Position numbers and translations under genes: made by a program. From an uncultured Chitinophaga sp. (GTDB lineage Bacteria; Bacteroidota; Bacteroidia; Chitinophagales; Chitinophagaceae), in NCBI RefSeq assembly GCF_946479755.1, contig NZ_CAMLHC010000013.1:1-64000 (forward strand): a stretch of 64,000 nt of DNA, given 5' to 3'. Shown piece after piece: positions 18,081 to 27,032 of this stretch; within the stretch, counting starts at the first letter, position 1; each line of letters opens with the position of its first letter. Under the pieces are notes generated by a model. That model worked only from the letters and a program-made list of their open reading frames with translations, was not told the DNA's origin and ran no database searches.

Positions 18081-18776
18081 ATGAGAGACTACAACACGCT
18101 TACCGTACCCGAAGCCACCCTGCTGCAACAGGAGATGCGCCACCAGGTGGTCACCGCTCCTTTTACCGGGAAAATACAACTGATCGCAGGAGCAGATATC
18201 TCTTTTAATAAATTCAGTACCACTGTATATGCCGGTATTGTACTGATGCGGTTCCCCAGCCTGGAACCAGTGGGCTACAGCCTCGTTGTAAAAGAGGTCA
18301 CCTTCCCCTATGTGCCGGGCTTCCTGGCTTTCCGCGAAGTGCCTGCCCTCCTGGACGCATGGCAGCAACTGCCGCAGAAACCGGACGTGCTGGTGGTGGA
18401 CGGCCATGGTATCGCCCATCCGCGGCGCATGGGCATCGCCTCTCATTTCGGCGTGCTGGCCGGCCAGGTGACCGTTGGCAGCGCTAAGAAAAAGCTCTAT
18501 GGCACCTATAAGGAACCCGGAGAAGAGAAAGGCGCACACGCCCCGCTGACAGACAAGCAAGGCGTCGTTATCGGCACGGTGCTGCGCAGCAAACAAAAAG
18601 TAAAGCCCATCTTCGTCTCCCCCGGCCATCTCATCGATGTGGAAGGCAGCCTGTCACTGGTGGAACAATGTGTGCGGAAATACCGGTTGCCCGAACCTAC
18701 CCGGCTGGCGCATAATGCGGTCAACCAGTTCCGGCTGGGCACCCTCGCCGCCGGTTATACGCCGGCTGACATTTAA
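18081..18776 (+). CDS. nfi: Endonuclease V (deoxyinosine 3' endonuclease)
   Basis: Endonuclease V nicks DNA one nucleotide 3' of deoxyinosine, starting repair of deaminated adenine; some homologues also cut inosine RNA. The 231-residue product has the family marks: IAGADISF near residue 35 (catalytic Asp), PYVPGFLAFREVP, VVDGHGIAHPRRMGIASHFG with the second metal-binding Asp, and PIFVSPGHLIDVEGS with the third acid. The ATG at 18081 follows DUF763 by 17 bases. The gene end overlaps the convergent unknown gene by 4 bases. Confidence 0.93.
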   Translation: MRDYNTLTVPEATLLQQEMRHQVVTAPFTGKIQLIAGADISFNKFSTTVYAGIVLMRFPSLEPVGYSLVVKEVTFPYVPGFLAFREVPALLDAWQQLPQKPDVLVVDGHGIAHPRRMGIASHFGVLAGQVTVGSAKKKLYGTYKEPGEEKGAHAPLTDKQGVVIGTVLRSKQKVKPIFVSPGHLIDVEGSLSLVEQCVRKYRLPEPTRLAHNAVNQFRLGTLAAGYTPADI

Positions 18777-20401
18777 AACTGTATCCACGCCACAGCTGCC
18801 TTTTTCTCTGTGCCCTTACGGCTGATCATTACGGTGACGTATACACGCTGTGCAGCATCATAGCTGGAAGCGCCCATCATACAGTAATACCCCTTCGTTA
18901 CTTCCGGTGTACCGAACAGGAAAAGCCGCTCCATCTTACCATTATAAAAACGGTAACATACAAAGTTAGCGTCTGCCGCGTATTTCAGCGGTTTCTTCAC
19001 TTTGTCCTGCCCGCCGGTCTCCAGGTATTGCAGGTAATCGTTGAACAGCACAAAAGTGGCGTTCGGAATATTGACATAGTCATAGGACAGATAGGTGTTG
19101 GTATTCAGCGCGGCAATCTTGTTGCGGAACACCCATTCGCTCTTCATTCTGCGATGCAGCGAAAAAGGCTCGCAAACACCGGTGATGGACTGGTATTTGG
19201 ACACCGCCATCGTTTCATTCTCCCGGCCGCTGCTGTCCAGCAAAGCCACGCCGATATCCCCCATGTTGGTATGCAGCTTGTTGATCTGTGTATTGCCTTG
19301 TTTGTAGCGGGTCAGGGCTTCCAGCAACAACGTACCGCTGCCGTCAGCCTGCCAGTATACCCGCTGCGGCACGCCTTTATAGTCTTCTTTATAACCGAGG
19401 TTGATCTGCACATTTTTGCCCAGCTCGGGAAAAGACAGCTGCTGGTGTTTTCGCAGTTTACCCGAAGCCAGCAGGGTATTCAGGAAGATGCCACTGCTGC
19501 CGTCTGCCCGTTGTCCGGACACATACAACATCAGCTTCACTTCGTTCCGCGCCGGCAGGAATTGCTGATACCCGCTCACATCACCGAAGTTGGCCGTATA
19601 GTCGAGCACGTGGTGCGCAAATGTTGCCGAATCGGGCGACAGCGCTGAGAAAACGACCTTCGACCAGGGCTCGCTGCTCTTTCTTTTGGCATTGAACCCT
19701 ACGGTGCTCATGTACACTTTCTCTTTACCATGCACCGACAGGCTGATATAACTGAAATAGTTATACGCTGTATCCGGCAGATAATAAAGCCCGGTATTGA
19801 TCAGCTCATGGTCCGGTGAAAAATGCATCACGCGGATACGTTCCCGGATGCTGTCGTTTCGCTGTATCTCTGCGCCGTTGAAAAATGCTACGGCATAGTA
19901 ATCGCTGTCAGGGTCTTTCTCCACGTAACAGTCATGCGATGCCAGGTTTTCCTGTACATATACGCTGCGGTGCTGGACGGTAGGCAGTTCCCCCAGTTTG
20001 TCCTCCCGCAGCAGCTTGCCGGTTTGCGGGTCCAGTACCAGCCTGAAAAACATAGGAACATATTTCACCAGCTGCTGCAAAAAGATCACCGGCTGACCGT
20101 TGATTTCATAAATACCATCGATTTCGGTGGACTCCAGGTCTGCCGCGTTCCACAGGCTGCCTGCCACAGAATCGGCCGCTACCTGCTCCCGCTGTGGATT
20201 ATATACCGTTACCCGCAGCCCCTCCTTTTTGGAAAAGTGCAACCAGAAGGTATGCCCGTTTTTTAACTGCATCAGTTTGTCCCATCCGTCCAATGGCTCC
20301 TCTACGGCGGGTCCCAGCGTCACTACAGGCACCTGCGCCCACAAACGGGCAGGGAGAAACAATAAGCATAAACAAACAACTGATCTGATATAGGACATCA
20401 T
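18773..20401 (-). CDS. Secreted protein of unknown function
   Basis: From the ATG at 20401 the product is 542 residues with a signal peptide (MMSYIRSVVCLCLLFLPARLWAQ). The mature protein is beta-rich, with repeated aromatic/charged strands such as GHTFWLHFSKKEGLRV and HRSVYVQENLASHDCYVEKD, which could be a propeller-like fold, but I recognise no family. It is probably periplasmic or outer-membrane associated. A TATATTTG box lies on this strand at 20420-20427, about 19 bases before the ATG, and may be its -7 element. The gene stands alone between convergent nfi and a divergent kinase. Confidence 0.75.
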   Translation of the reverse strand: MMSYIRSVVCLCLLFLPARLWAQVPVVTLGPAVEEPLDGWDKLMQLKNGHTFWLHFSKKEGLRVTVYNPQREQVAADSVAGSLWNAADLESTEIDGIYEINGQPVIFLQQLVKYVPMFFRLVLDPQTGKLLREDKLGELPTVQHRSVYVQENLASHDCYVEKDPDSDYYAVAFFNGAEIQRNDSIRERIRVMHFSPDHELINTGLYYLPDTAYNYFSYISLSVHGKEKVYMSTVGFNAKRKSSEPWSKVVFSALSPDSATFAHHVLDYTANFGDVSGYQQFLPARNEVKLMLYVSGQRADGSSGIFLNTLLASGKLRKHQQLSFPELGKNVQINLGYKEDYKGVPQRVYWQADGSGTLLLEALTRYKQGNTQINKLHTNMGDIGVALLDSSGRENETMAVSKYQSITGVCEPFSLHRRMKSEWVFRNKIAALNTNTYLSYDYVNIPNATFVLFNDYLQYLETGGQDKVKKPLKYAADANFVCYRFYNGKMERLFLFGTPEVTKGYYCMMGASSYDAAQRVYVTVMISRKGTEKKAAVAWIQF

Positions 20402-20419
20402 CTTATTAATTATATATTT

Positions 20420-20427
20420 CAAATATA
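20420..20427 (-). promoter_or_regulatory. Possible -7 box for the secreted unknown gene
   Basis: TATATTTG on the minus strand fits TAnnTTTG and lies in a strongly AT-rich intergenic region. No matching -33 element at 19 bases is visible. Confidence 0.35.
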
Positions 20428-20495
20428 TGTAATTATATATAATTATCTATTTATCAAATATGTTATCTGTTAAAAAAACATCCGGGGAAGATGAA

Positions 20496-20503
20496 TATCT
20501 TTG
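20496..20503 (+). promoter_or_regulatory. -7 box directly before the phosphotransferase start
   Basis: TATCTTTG is a perfect TAnnTTTG match and ends only 4 bases before the ATG at 20508. The transcript would therefore start at or next to the start codon (leaderless). Confidence 0.45.
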
Positions 20504-20507
20504 CGGC

Positions 20508-21491
20508 ATGAAGACTGTTTTTCCCGCCACTTATTCCACCCTCTGCCCCTCCGCCCTATCTGCCTTCCTCTCCGAAAAATACGCGCTGGAAAATGTACAG
20601 TGCCAGCTGTTGGTCCGCGGCGTAGGTGACACCTATCTGGCCCGGACACAGGATGACCGCTTTATACTCCGGGTGTACCGCTCCTCGCACCGCAGCCAGC
20701 CACAGATACAGGAAGAAGTAGCCCTCCTGCAGGCGCTGAAAGCCGCGGAAGTATCCGTATCCTACCCACTGCAGGACATCACCGGAGCAACGGTCCAGCA
20801 ACTGAATGCCGTGGAAGGCGAAAGATGTGCGGTGCTGTTCAGCTATGCGCCCGGGCACCCGGTGAGATTACTGGACGATCAGCAGTTGCGGCTGCTGGGC
20901 AGGGAAATGGCGCGCTTTCACCAGGTTTCCGCCACCTTCAGCACGGGAAAAGCCAGGTGGGAATTCAATGAAGACAGTATGTTCAGCCGCCCCCTTACCC
21001 TGCTGCAGCCATTCTTTGCCAATAACGCGGAAGATTATACGTGGTTGCAACAGGCAGCTGCCACGGCTGCAGCAAAGCTGTCTGCCACCGATGGCCTGTC
21101 CATGGGATATTGCCACTTCGACTTCCTTCCGAAAAACATGCACTTCGATGCAAACAGCGTCACACTGTTTGACTTCGACTTTATGGGATATGGCTGGCTG
21201 GCGAATGATATGGCTTCCTTCTGGCAGTACCTTTCACTGGAGGTGTACACCCAAAGGATGACGCAGGCCGAAGCCGACCGGCAGTATCAGTTGCTGCTGG
21301 ACGCTTACCGCGAACATCGCGCGTTAACTGAAACAGAGCTGGAAGCAATACCCTACATCTCGCTCGGATGGTGGCTGTTTTATATGGGTTTTCATACCAC
21401 GCATGACCAGTTTCACGCTTTCGTACAACCGGGACATCTAAAGCTGTTCACCGGCTTGCTGCGGCACCTGGCCAATACCTACTGGAAATAA
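20508..21491 (+). CDS. APH-type phosphotransferase (SrkA/homoserine-kinase-like)
   Basis: The ATG at 20508 gives a 327-residue kinase-fold protein. The catalytic loop CHFDFLPKN (about 204-212) and the metal-binding LFDFDFMGYGW (about 221-231) correspond to the aminoglycoside phosphotransferase/choline kinase superfamily. Sequence style resembles the stress-response kinase A and homoserine kinase II branch more than antibiotic kinases, so resistance should not be inferred. It is cytosolic. The earlier in-frame ATG at 20460 adds 16 residues and would sit upstream of the -7 box, so it is less likely. Confidence 0.82.
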   Translation: MKTVFPATYSTLCPSALSAFLSEKYALENVQCQLLVRGVGDTYLARTQDDRFILRVYRSSHRSQPQIQEEVALLQALKAAEVSVSYPLQDITGATVQQLNAVEGERCAVLFSYAPGHPVRLLDDQQLRLLGREMARFHQVSATFSTGKARWEFNEDSMFSRPLTLLQPFFANNAEDYTWLQQAAATAAAKLSATDGLSMGYCHFDFLPKNMHFDANSVTLFDFDFMGYGWLANDMASFWQYLSLEVYTQRMTQAEADRQYQLLLDAYREHRALTETELEAIPYISLGWWLFYMGFHTTHDQFHAFVQPGHLKLFTGLLRHLANTYWK

Positions 21492-21953
21492 TCACGGCTT
21501 CTTCTCAAAGAAAAAATCGATGGACTTGCCATCGCCGGAAATCGTCACTTTCAGTTGATCCTCCGTCTTTTGATACACGATCTTTTGGGGGAAATCGTGC
21601 GCGGGGTTTTCGCAGGTAAAGCCATCAGCGGCGATGGCCGTAATTTTAAACCAGACCAACCCTTTGTTTTCGGCTACGTCGGCCACATAATACAATGCAT
21701 TCTCTTTCGTCAGCAATTGCAGTCCTTCTTTAAAGAGGGTATCCTTCTCCTTCATCATGACACCGATGCCCTTCATCGCAGTACCGGATACCCGCTCCCA
21801 CTGCTCAAACCCTGTTCTGCCGGGCCTGGACACCTTCTTTGTCCACATGCCTTCCAGCCAGTGCAACTTCGGGAAATCTGCCGCTGTGGGGGTTTGTGCA
21901 TTCACAGCAGCCATCAGTAATATCAGCAGACCAGATAAGAGAAAAGCTTTCAT
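21492..21953 (-). CDS. Secreted DUF6265-like protein
   Basis: The ATG at 21953 gives 153 residues with a signal peptide MKAFLLSGLLILLMAAVNAQ. The mature part has LHWLEGMWTKK and FEQWERVSGTAMKGIG, a pattern of a small beta-barrel family (DUF6265) found in many Bacteroidota secretomes, and ends IDFFFEKKP. Function is unknown; a lipocalin-like ligand-binding role is plausible. The stop codon touches the stop of the convergent kinase gene with no intergenic base. Confidence 0.68.
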   Translation of the reverse strand: MKAFLLSGLLILLMAAVNAQTPTAADFPKLHWLEGMWTKKVSRPGRTGFEQWERVSGTAMKGIGVMMKEKDTLFKEGLQLLTKENALYYVADVAENKGLVWFKITAIAADGFTCENPAHDFPQKIVYQKTEDQLKVTISGDGKSIDFFFEKKP

Positions 21954-22063
21954 GATAACAGGGGAATTTGTTCCGGAATATACAACAAAAGCCGGCGAAA
22001 AAAACTGCGCTCCCATGGCGGGGCAGATGATTTTATGTTATCATTTGTTCCTAAATTAGCCGC

Positions 22064-22759
22064 ATGAACTGCCTGATAGTAGACGATAACAAACTCGCCC
22101 GCACAGCCATGAAACAGCTGGCCAGCCATGTGGAACAACTACACGTGACCGGCGAATGCAGCAGCGCCATGGAGGCCTACAACCTTATCCAGAAGGAAAA
22201 AATAGACCTCCTGCTGCTCGATATCGAAATGCCGGGCATGAGTGGCCTCGAACTCACCCGTAACCTGGGCAAAAAAAGGCCGCTCATTATTTTCACGACG
22301 GTCAACAAAGACTATGCTGTAGAGGCTTTCGAGCTGAACGTGGCAGATTATCTCATTAAGCCGGTCAGCCCGGCACGCTTTATCCAGGCCATTGAAAAAG
22401 CCCGGGAGATCATCGACAGCAACCACCGCGAAATACAGGTGTCCGATACCGAGTTTGTCTTTATCCGCGACAATGGTATCCTCAAAAAAATACGGACAGA
22501 AGATATCCTCTTCCTCGAAGCCATGGGTGATTATGTAAAGCTGTACACCGCACAGAAATTTCATGCCATCCATACTACCCTCAAAGCGCTGGAAGAGAAA
22601 CTGCCAGCCAATAAATTCATGCGCGTACACCGCTCCTACATGGTGGCGCTGGACAAAATAGAAAGCATAGAAGATGGTAACATCATCATTCAAAAAAATG
22701 CCATCCCGGTGGCAGATACCTACAAAGCGGCCCTCAACAATAAATTAAACTTTCTTTAA
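22064..22759 (+). CDS. LytTR-type response regulator
   Basis: The 231-residue regulator has an N-terminal receiver domain (acidic pair D7/D8, phospho-acceptor Asp53 in LLLLDIEMPG, Lys in YLIKPVSP) and a C-terminal LytTR DNA-binding domain (about 130-230, ILFLEAMGDYVKLYT and MRVHRSYMVAL). Such regulators are usually paired with a 7TM or HisKA-less kinase of the LytS type; here the next gene is instead a hybrid histidine kinase 122 bases downstream. Whether the two form one pathway is uncertain. Confidence 0.93.
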   Translation: MNCLIVDDNKLARTAMKQLASHVEQLHVTGECSSAMEAYNLIQKEKIDLLLLDIEMPGMSGLELTRNLGKKRPLIIFTTVNKDYAVEAFELNVADYLIKPVSPARFIQAIEKAREIIDSNHREIQVSDTEFVFIRDNGILKKIRTEDILFLEAMGDYVKLYTAQKFHAIHTTLKALEEKLPANKFMRVHRSYMVALDKIESIEDGNIIIQKNAIPVADTYKAALNNKLNFL

Positions 22760-22881
22760 CAGTTGAACGACCATTTCCCCGTTTTGACCGATATCTATTG
22801 CCCGTTGAACCATAAATTAAATACACCGACCTTTATTATCGTATTTTGAACCGCCTTTCCTTCATTAACGTTAATAATGTC

Positions 22882-25080
22882 ATGCAGCCGAAAAGAATAA
22901 AATATTACCTGTTAGGCCTGTTCATCACAGGGATGATTTTATTCGTGGTATTACAGTTCAATTCAGCCAAGAATATCCGCAAGCTGATTTCCGGCAATGA
23001 ACAACTGCTGCAGGAACTCAACGTAAAAAACGAGATCCAGAAACTGCAAACCTCCCTTGCCAAAACAGACAGCAAGGTGCGCGGGGCCGTTATCTCCCGC
23101 GATACCACGCATATCACCGGTATTGAGGTGGAAATCGCCATCATCAAATCTGACCTGAAGGAAATCAATAAAATCGTTAAAAATGACAGTACCGAAAAAC
23201 TGCTCACCCAGCTCAATTACCTGGTGGATGAGAAAAACAGTTTTAACCTGCTGATACTGGACACCTTCTACAGCAGCGGGAAAAGCGCTGCGGAAAAAAT
23301 GATCAACAACCAGCGGGGTAAAAGGCTGGGAGAAGCCATCACCAGTATCCTCCACCAGCTGGACACCACGCGGCAGACAGAGGTGAACCGCACCACCCGC
23401 CTCATTGACACCAGCGGACAGAAAGCACAAAGCTGGGGCACCGTGCTGGTGCTCTTTGCCTGCCTCACCAGCCTGCTGGCGTTTCTGTACATCACCAGCC
23501 GCATCCACCGGCAGGAGCAGCTCATTGAAGCACTGGATGAATCGCAGCGCCAGGAGAAAAACCTGGCCGCCGTGAAAGACCAGTTCCTGGCCAATATGAG
23601 CCATGAGATCCGTACGCCCATGAATGCCGTGCTCGGCTTCACTCACCTGCTGCAGGCCCAGCCACTGAACGACAAGTCAAGAGAGTACGTCAACGCCATC
23701 TCCGGCGCCGGCCGCAACCTGCTCGAAATCATCAACGATATCCTGGACATCTCCAAAATAGAGTCCGGCATGATGCGCATTGAAGCCACTTCTTTCAGTC
23801 TCCGCGGCGTACTGCATTCCATCGACACCCTCTTCCGCGCCAAAGCCGAAGAAAAAGCGCTGCAGCTCAATATCAGCATACACGAAGAGGTACCGGACAT
23901 TCTTTACGGCGATGTGATGCGCCTTACGCAGGTGCTGGTCAACCTCACCAGCAACGCGATCAAATTCACCGCTGAAGGAGAAGTGAATATCCATGTGACC
24001 AGGACATGGTCGGAAGATAAAAATGTTCGTTTACTCTTCACCGTGAGAGACACCGGTATCGGCATCGAAGCAGCGCAGCTGGACAGTATCTTCGACCGGT
24101 TTAACCAGGCGGAAGCCTCTACCACCCGTAAATACGGCGGTACAGGCTTAGGGCTAACCATCGTCAAACAACTCATAGAACTGCAGAACGGTTTTATCTC
24201 CGTAGAAAGTACGCCCGGCAAAGGCACCGCATTTAAAGTAGAGCTGCCTTACATGCTGGGGGAAATGATGCCGGAAAATACCGATGCCCTCTATACCGAA
24301 AAAGACCCGCTGCCGATACATCCCAATATCTGGTTGCTGGTGGCGGAAGACAACCGCATGAACCAGAACCTGCTGCGGCACCTGCTCAGCAGCTGGCAAT
24401 TACAGTACCGGGTAGTCAACAATGGCAGGGAAGCGCTCCAGGCGCTGGAGAAACAGGTCTTCGACCTCGTGCTGATGGATATACAGATGCCGGAAATGGA
24501 TGGCTATTCCGCCGTTGCCACCATCCGCAAGGAGATGCATTCCAATATCCCCGTCATCGCCATGACGGCCCATGCCATGGAAGGCGAACGGGAGAAATGT
24601 TTGCAGATGGGTATGAACGATTATATCTCCAAACCGATAGACGAGAATACGCTGTATCGCATGATCCAGGTATATACCGGCAAGTTCTCATCACGGGAGA
24701 TGCCGCCCGCCGGCGCTCATGTAGCAGAGAACGGCCACGCCCACCTGCTGAATATGCAATACCTGCGGGACCTTTCCAAAGGCGACAAGGCCTTTGAAAA
24801 AAACATGCTGCAGCAGTTTATCACACAGCTGCCGGAAGACCTGGCCATGCTGAAAAATGCGATCGTTATCAACGACCCGGTAAGCATCAGGGCTACGGCA
24901 CACAATCTGAAGACCACAGTGTCGTTTACAGGGCTGGAAACGCATCTCTACCCGATACTGGAGCAGCTGGAACAAACCGACGAAAATAACTACAACGCAG
25001 ATACGGCCAACGAACTGTTCTATACCCTGAAACAGCTGTGCCTACAGGCTATACAGGAAGCTATCGACATTACTATTTAA
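22882..25080 (+). CDS. Hybrid sensor histidine kinase with receiver and Hpt domains
   Basis: From the ATG at 22882 the product is 732 residues. It has two membrane segments (about 8-24 and 187-205) around a helical periplasmic sensor region, then HisKA (His241 in NMSHEIRTP), HATPase (N-box NLTSNAIKF about 354-362, DTGIGIE about 390-396, GGTGLGLTI about 419-427), a receiver domain (Asp533 in LVLMDIQMPEMDG) and a C-terminal Hpt domain (His674 in ATAHNLKTT). This layout supports an internal His-Asp-His relay ending on Hpt, so a separate output regulator is needed; the LytTR protein upstream is the nearest candidate. An upstream TTG at 22846 was rejected for lacking family support. Confidence 0.92.
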   Translation: MQPKRIKYYLLGLFITGMILFVVLQFNSAKNIRKLISGNEQLLQELNVKNEIQKLQTSLAKTDSKVRGAVISRDTTHITGIEVEIAIIKSDLKEINKIVKNDSTEKLLTQLNYLVDEKNSFNLLILDTFYSSGKSAAEKMINNQRGKRLGEAITSILHQLDTTRQTEVNRTTRLIDTSGQKAQSWGTVLVLFACLTSLLAFLYITSRIHRQEQLIEALDESQRQEKNLAAVKDQFLANMSHEIRTPMNAVLGFTHLLQAQPLNDKSREYVNAISGAGRNLLEIINDILDISKIESGMMRIEATSFSLRGVLHSIDTLFRAKAEEKALQLNISIHEEVPDILYGDVMRLTQVLVNLTSNAIKFTAEGEVNIHVTRTWSEDKNVRLLFTVRDTGIGIEAAQLDSIFDRFNQAEASTTRKYGGTGLGLTIVKQLIELQNGFISVESTPGKGTAFKVELPYMLGEMMPENTDALYTEKDPLPIHPNIWLLVAEDNRMNQNLLRHLLSSWQLQYRVVNNGREALQALEKQVFDLVLMDIQMPEMDGYSAVATIRKEMHSNIPVIAMTAHAMEGEREKCLQMGMNDYISKPIDENTLYRMIQVYTGKFSSREMPPAGAHVAENGHAHLLNMQYLRDLSKGDKAFEKNMLQQFITQLPEDLAMLKNAIVINDPVSIRATAHNLKTTVSFTGLETHLYPILEQLEQTDENNYNADTANELFYTLKQLCLQAIQEAIDITI

Positions 25081-25234
25081 GGCGGCCATCCCCCGGTACG
25101 ACCGTTCATTTTCCCTTTTTCAACGACAGTAATACCCGGTTCACCGAAACACGCCCTTCCTGCGTCGTTACCGGCATTATTTTTACATCACAATACTGAA
25201 CAAACATCATTAATCATTTAAAAAGACAATCATC

Positions 25235-25438
25235 ATGAAAAAAATTATCGCTGCCGCACTGGTACTGAGCATTTCTGCTGCTGCTTTTGCACAGGCTCCT
25301 GCTGCTAAACCTGCAAAGAAAGAAAAAGCGAAAACTGAAGCCAAAGCTGAAGCTAAACCAGCTGCTGACTCTACCAAAAAAGCACATCACGAACACAAAA
25401 AAGCGGAAGCTAAGCCTGCTGCTAAGAAAGCCGCTTAA
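25235..25438 (+). CDS. Small secreted Ala/Lys-rich protein
   Basis: The 67-residue product has a clear signal peptide (MKKIIAAALVLSISAAAFAQ) and a mature part almost entirely Ala, Lys, Glu, Pro and His (AKPAKKEKAKTEAKAEAKP). Highly basic secreted peptides of this kind are common near Bacteroidota genes, with no known function. A strong terminator follows. Confidence 0.72.
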   Translation: MKKIIAAALVLSISAAAFAQAPAAKPAKKEKAKTEAKAEAKPAADSTKKAHHEHKKAEAKPAAKKAA

Positions 25439-25464
25439 TTTACCATTATACAGCGTTTGAGTTA

Positions 25465-25499
25465 AAGAATAGCTCCGGGTAGCCCCGGAGCTATTCTTT
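25465..25499 (+). terminator. Rho-independent terminator
   Basis: AAAGAATAGCTCCGGG and its complement pair around a short loop, followed by TTTTTT. It ends the small secreted-protein transcript. Confidence 0.88.
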
Positions 25500-25548
25500 T
25501 TTGCCCCGGACTTCTGCGTCAGGGATGGAGTCATGCAGGCAAAAAAAA

Positions 25549-25566
25549 TCCGCCGTTGCCGGCGGA
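25549..25566 (-). terminator. Terminator of the TPR gene
   Basis: TCCGCCG-TTGC-CGGCGGA with an A-run to the left and T-run to the right lies between convergent genes. It can terminate the minus-strand TPR transcript. Confidence 0.75.
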
Positions 25567-25598
25567 CTTTTTCTCAATTATAATGTATATGCTATTTA

Positions 25599-26852
25599 CT
25601 ATTTCAGTGCGTCCAGTTTCTTTTTCACTTCTTCTACTTTCGCAGTCTGGTTTTTGATAGCGTAGATTTTCTGCAGGGCGTACAGGCAGCTTTCGTAAGT
25701 CTGTTTGTCACCGGCGTCCAGGCTGCTGGCTTTAGCAGTGAAGCTGGCGTCAGCTTTCTCGAAGAAAGGCAATGCCTGGTTCATGAGGCCTTCTACTTTA
25801 GCCTGCAGTTCTTTTGCTTTGGGAGAAGTCTGTTGTTTGCTGTCCAGTTCATTCAGCTGTTTGTTGAACACAACGGCTTTGTTGAAGTACAGTGCGCCCA
25901 GCTGGAAGTTAGCGGTGGCGTCGTTAGCGTTCAGTTCCAGTACTTTTTTATAGGCGCCTTCTGCTTTGCCGATCAGCTCTTCGTAGTTAGCCGGTTTCGG
26001 AGCGTCGTTACCTTTTTCGTCACGCGGATTAGCGAGGTTGTCCACACGGATAGCGTAGTCCAGCACTGCTGCTTCGTCGTTTGGATTGTCGGCCATTTTC
26101 TTTTCCAGCATGGACAGTAATTCGTTGGTTTTACCGGTTTTGCTGTAGAAAGCCATTTCCATATCGTTGAAGCGTTTATCCTTAGGGAATAAAGCTTTAC
26201 CTTGTTCGATCGTTTTGAGCCAGTTAGCCTGGTCGCCTTTTTCTTCATACAGCTGGCCCAGTACTACGTACAGTGCAGGTTCGCCTTTGAATTGCAGGTC
26301 AGCGGCTTTTTTCAGGTAAGTGAAGGCATCATCTTTCTTGTTGGCCTGGTTAGCAGCGTAACCGGTGTAGAAAGTCAGTGCAGTATCGGTAGGGATAGTG
26401 GTACCCAGGTTTTTGCTGTTGTAGTATTCAGCGATTTCAAAGGCGTGTTTGAAATCCACCAGGGAGGAGTCCCATTTCTGTTCGTTGAGGAAACCGTAAC
26501 CGGCGTTGGCTACAGTAGCGTATACGTTGAACATTGGTCCGCTCATCTCCAGGATGGCTTCTTTCATTTTAGGATCAATTTCCAGTGCTTTTTTGAAAGA
26601 AGCGTAGGCTTCGAGGGCGAGGTTTGCGCTTTTTTGTTTGGTGCCCATCGCTTCCAGGACCTTACCGTTTACCAGCCATGTCTTTGCATCGTTTTTGGTT
26701 TTTTCATGCTGTAACGCTGCATCGATATCTGCTTTGGCTTTCTCCAGATCTTGTTTCTTCAGGTTCTCATCTGCGCTGTTGACTTTTGCTTTCTGGGCCA
26801 TCACCGATACGCCGGCCGTACAAAAGAGAAGAGATACCAATAATTTTTTCAT
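25599..26852 (-). CDS. Secreted tetratricopeptide-repeat protein
   Basis: From the ATG at 26852 the product is 417 residues with a signal peptide (MKKLLVSLLFCTAGVSVMAQ). The mature chain is helical with several TPR-type units, for example ALEAYASFKKALEIDPKMKEA, GEPALYVVLGQLYEEKGDQ and GAYKKVLELNANDATANFQLGALYF. It is likely periplasmic and scaffolds protein-protein contacts. The gene lies downstream of gyrA's strand-mate region but is separated from it by about 180 bases with a hairpin, so it probably has its own promoter. Confidence 0.82.
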   Translation of the reverse strand: MKKLLVSLLFCTAGVSVMAQKAKVNSADENLKKQDLEKAKADIDAALQHEKTKNDAKTWLVNGKVLEAMGTKQKSANLALEAYASFKKALEIDPKMKEAILEMSGPMFNVYATVANAGYGFLNEQKWDSSLVDFKHAFEIAEYYNSKNLGTTIPTDTALTFYTGYAANQANKKDDAFTYLKKAADLQFKGEPALYVVLGQLYEEKGDQANWLKTIEQGKALFPKDKRFNDMEMAFYSKTGKTNELLSMLEKKMADNPNDEAAVLDYAIRVDNLANPRDEKGNDAPKPANYEELIGKAEGAYKKVLELNANDATANFQLGALYFNKAVVFNKQLNELDSKQQTSPKAKELQAKVEGLMNQALPFFEKADASFTAKASSLDAGDKQTYESCLYALQKIYAIKNQTAKVEEVKKKLDALK

Positions 26853-26963
26853 GTCTCTAGTTTTTAGTTGCTGATTACAATAAGAGTATGGTGCTCCCAA
26901 TAATCCAATACAATCGGACTCATCGTTACCACTAAAGCCGGCCGTACTTTTTTTATCAGTTTA

Positions 26964-26997
26964 GGCAGGAGACACCTTTTGAGGGGCACCTCCTGCC
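26964..26997. terminator. Hairpin downstream of gyrA
   Basis: GGCAGGAG and CTCCTGCC pair across an 18-base loop just past the gyrA stop. It has no clear T-tract on the minus strand, so its terminator role is moderate. Confidence 0.45.
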
Positions 26998-27032
26998 ATG
27001 AGCGGGTTAATTTTTTCCGTCTGCTGTGAATA

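Noticed and set aside
20508..21491. Aminoglycoside-resistance kinase
   Set aside because: The catalytic fold is shared, but the sequence style and context fit the SrkA/homoserine-kinase-like branch rather than resistance enzymes.
22846..22881. TTG start for the hybrid kinase
   Set aside because: The ATG at 22882 places the membrane helix directly after the basic N-terminus; the upstream codons add nothing conserved.
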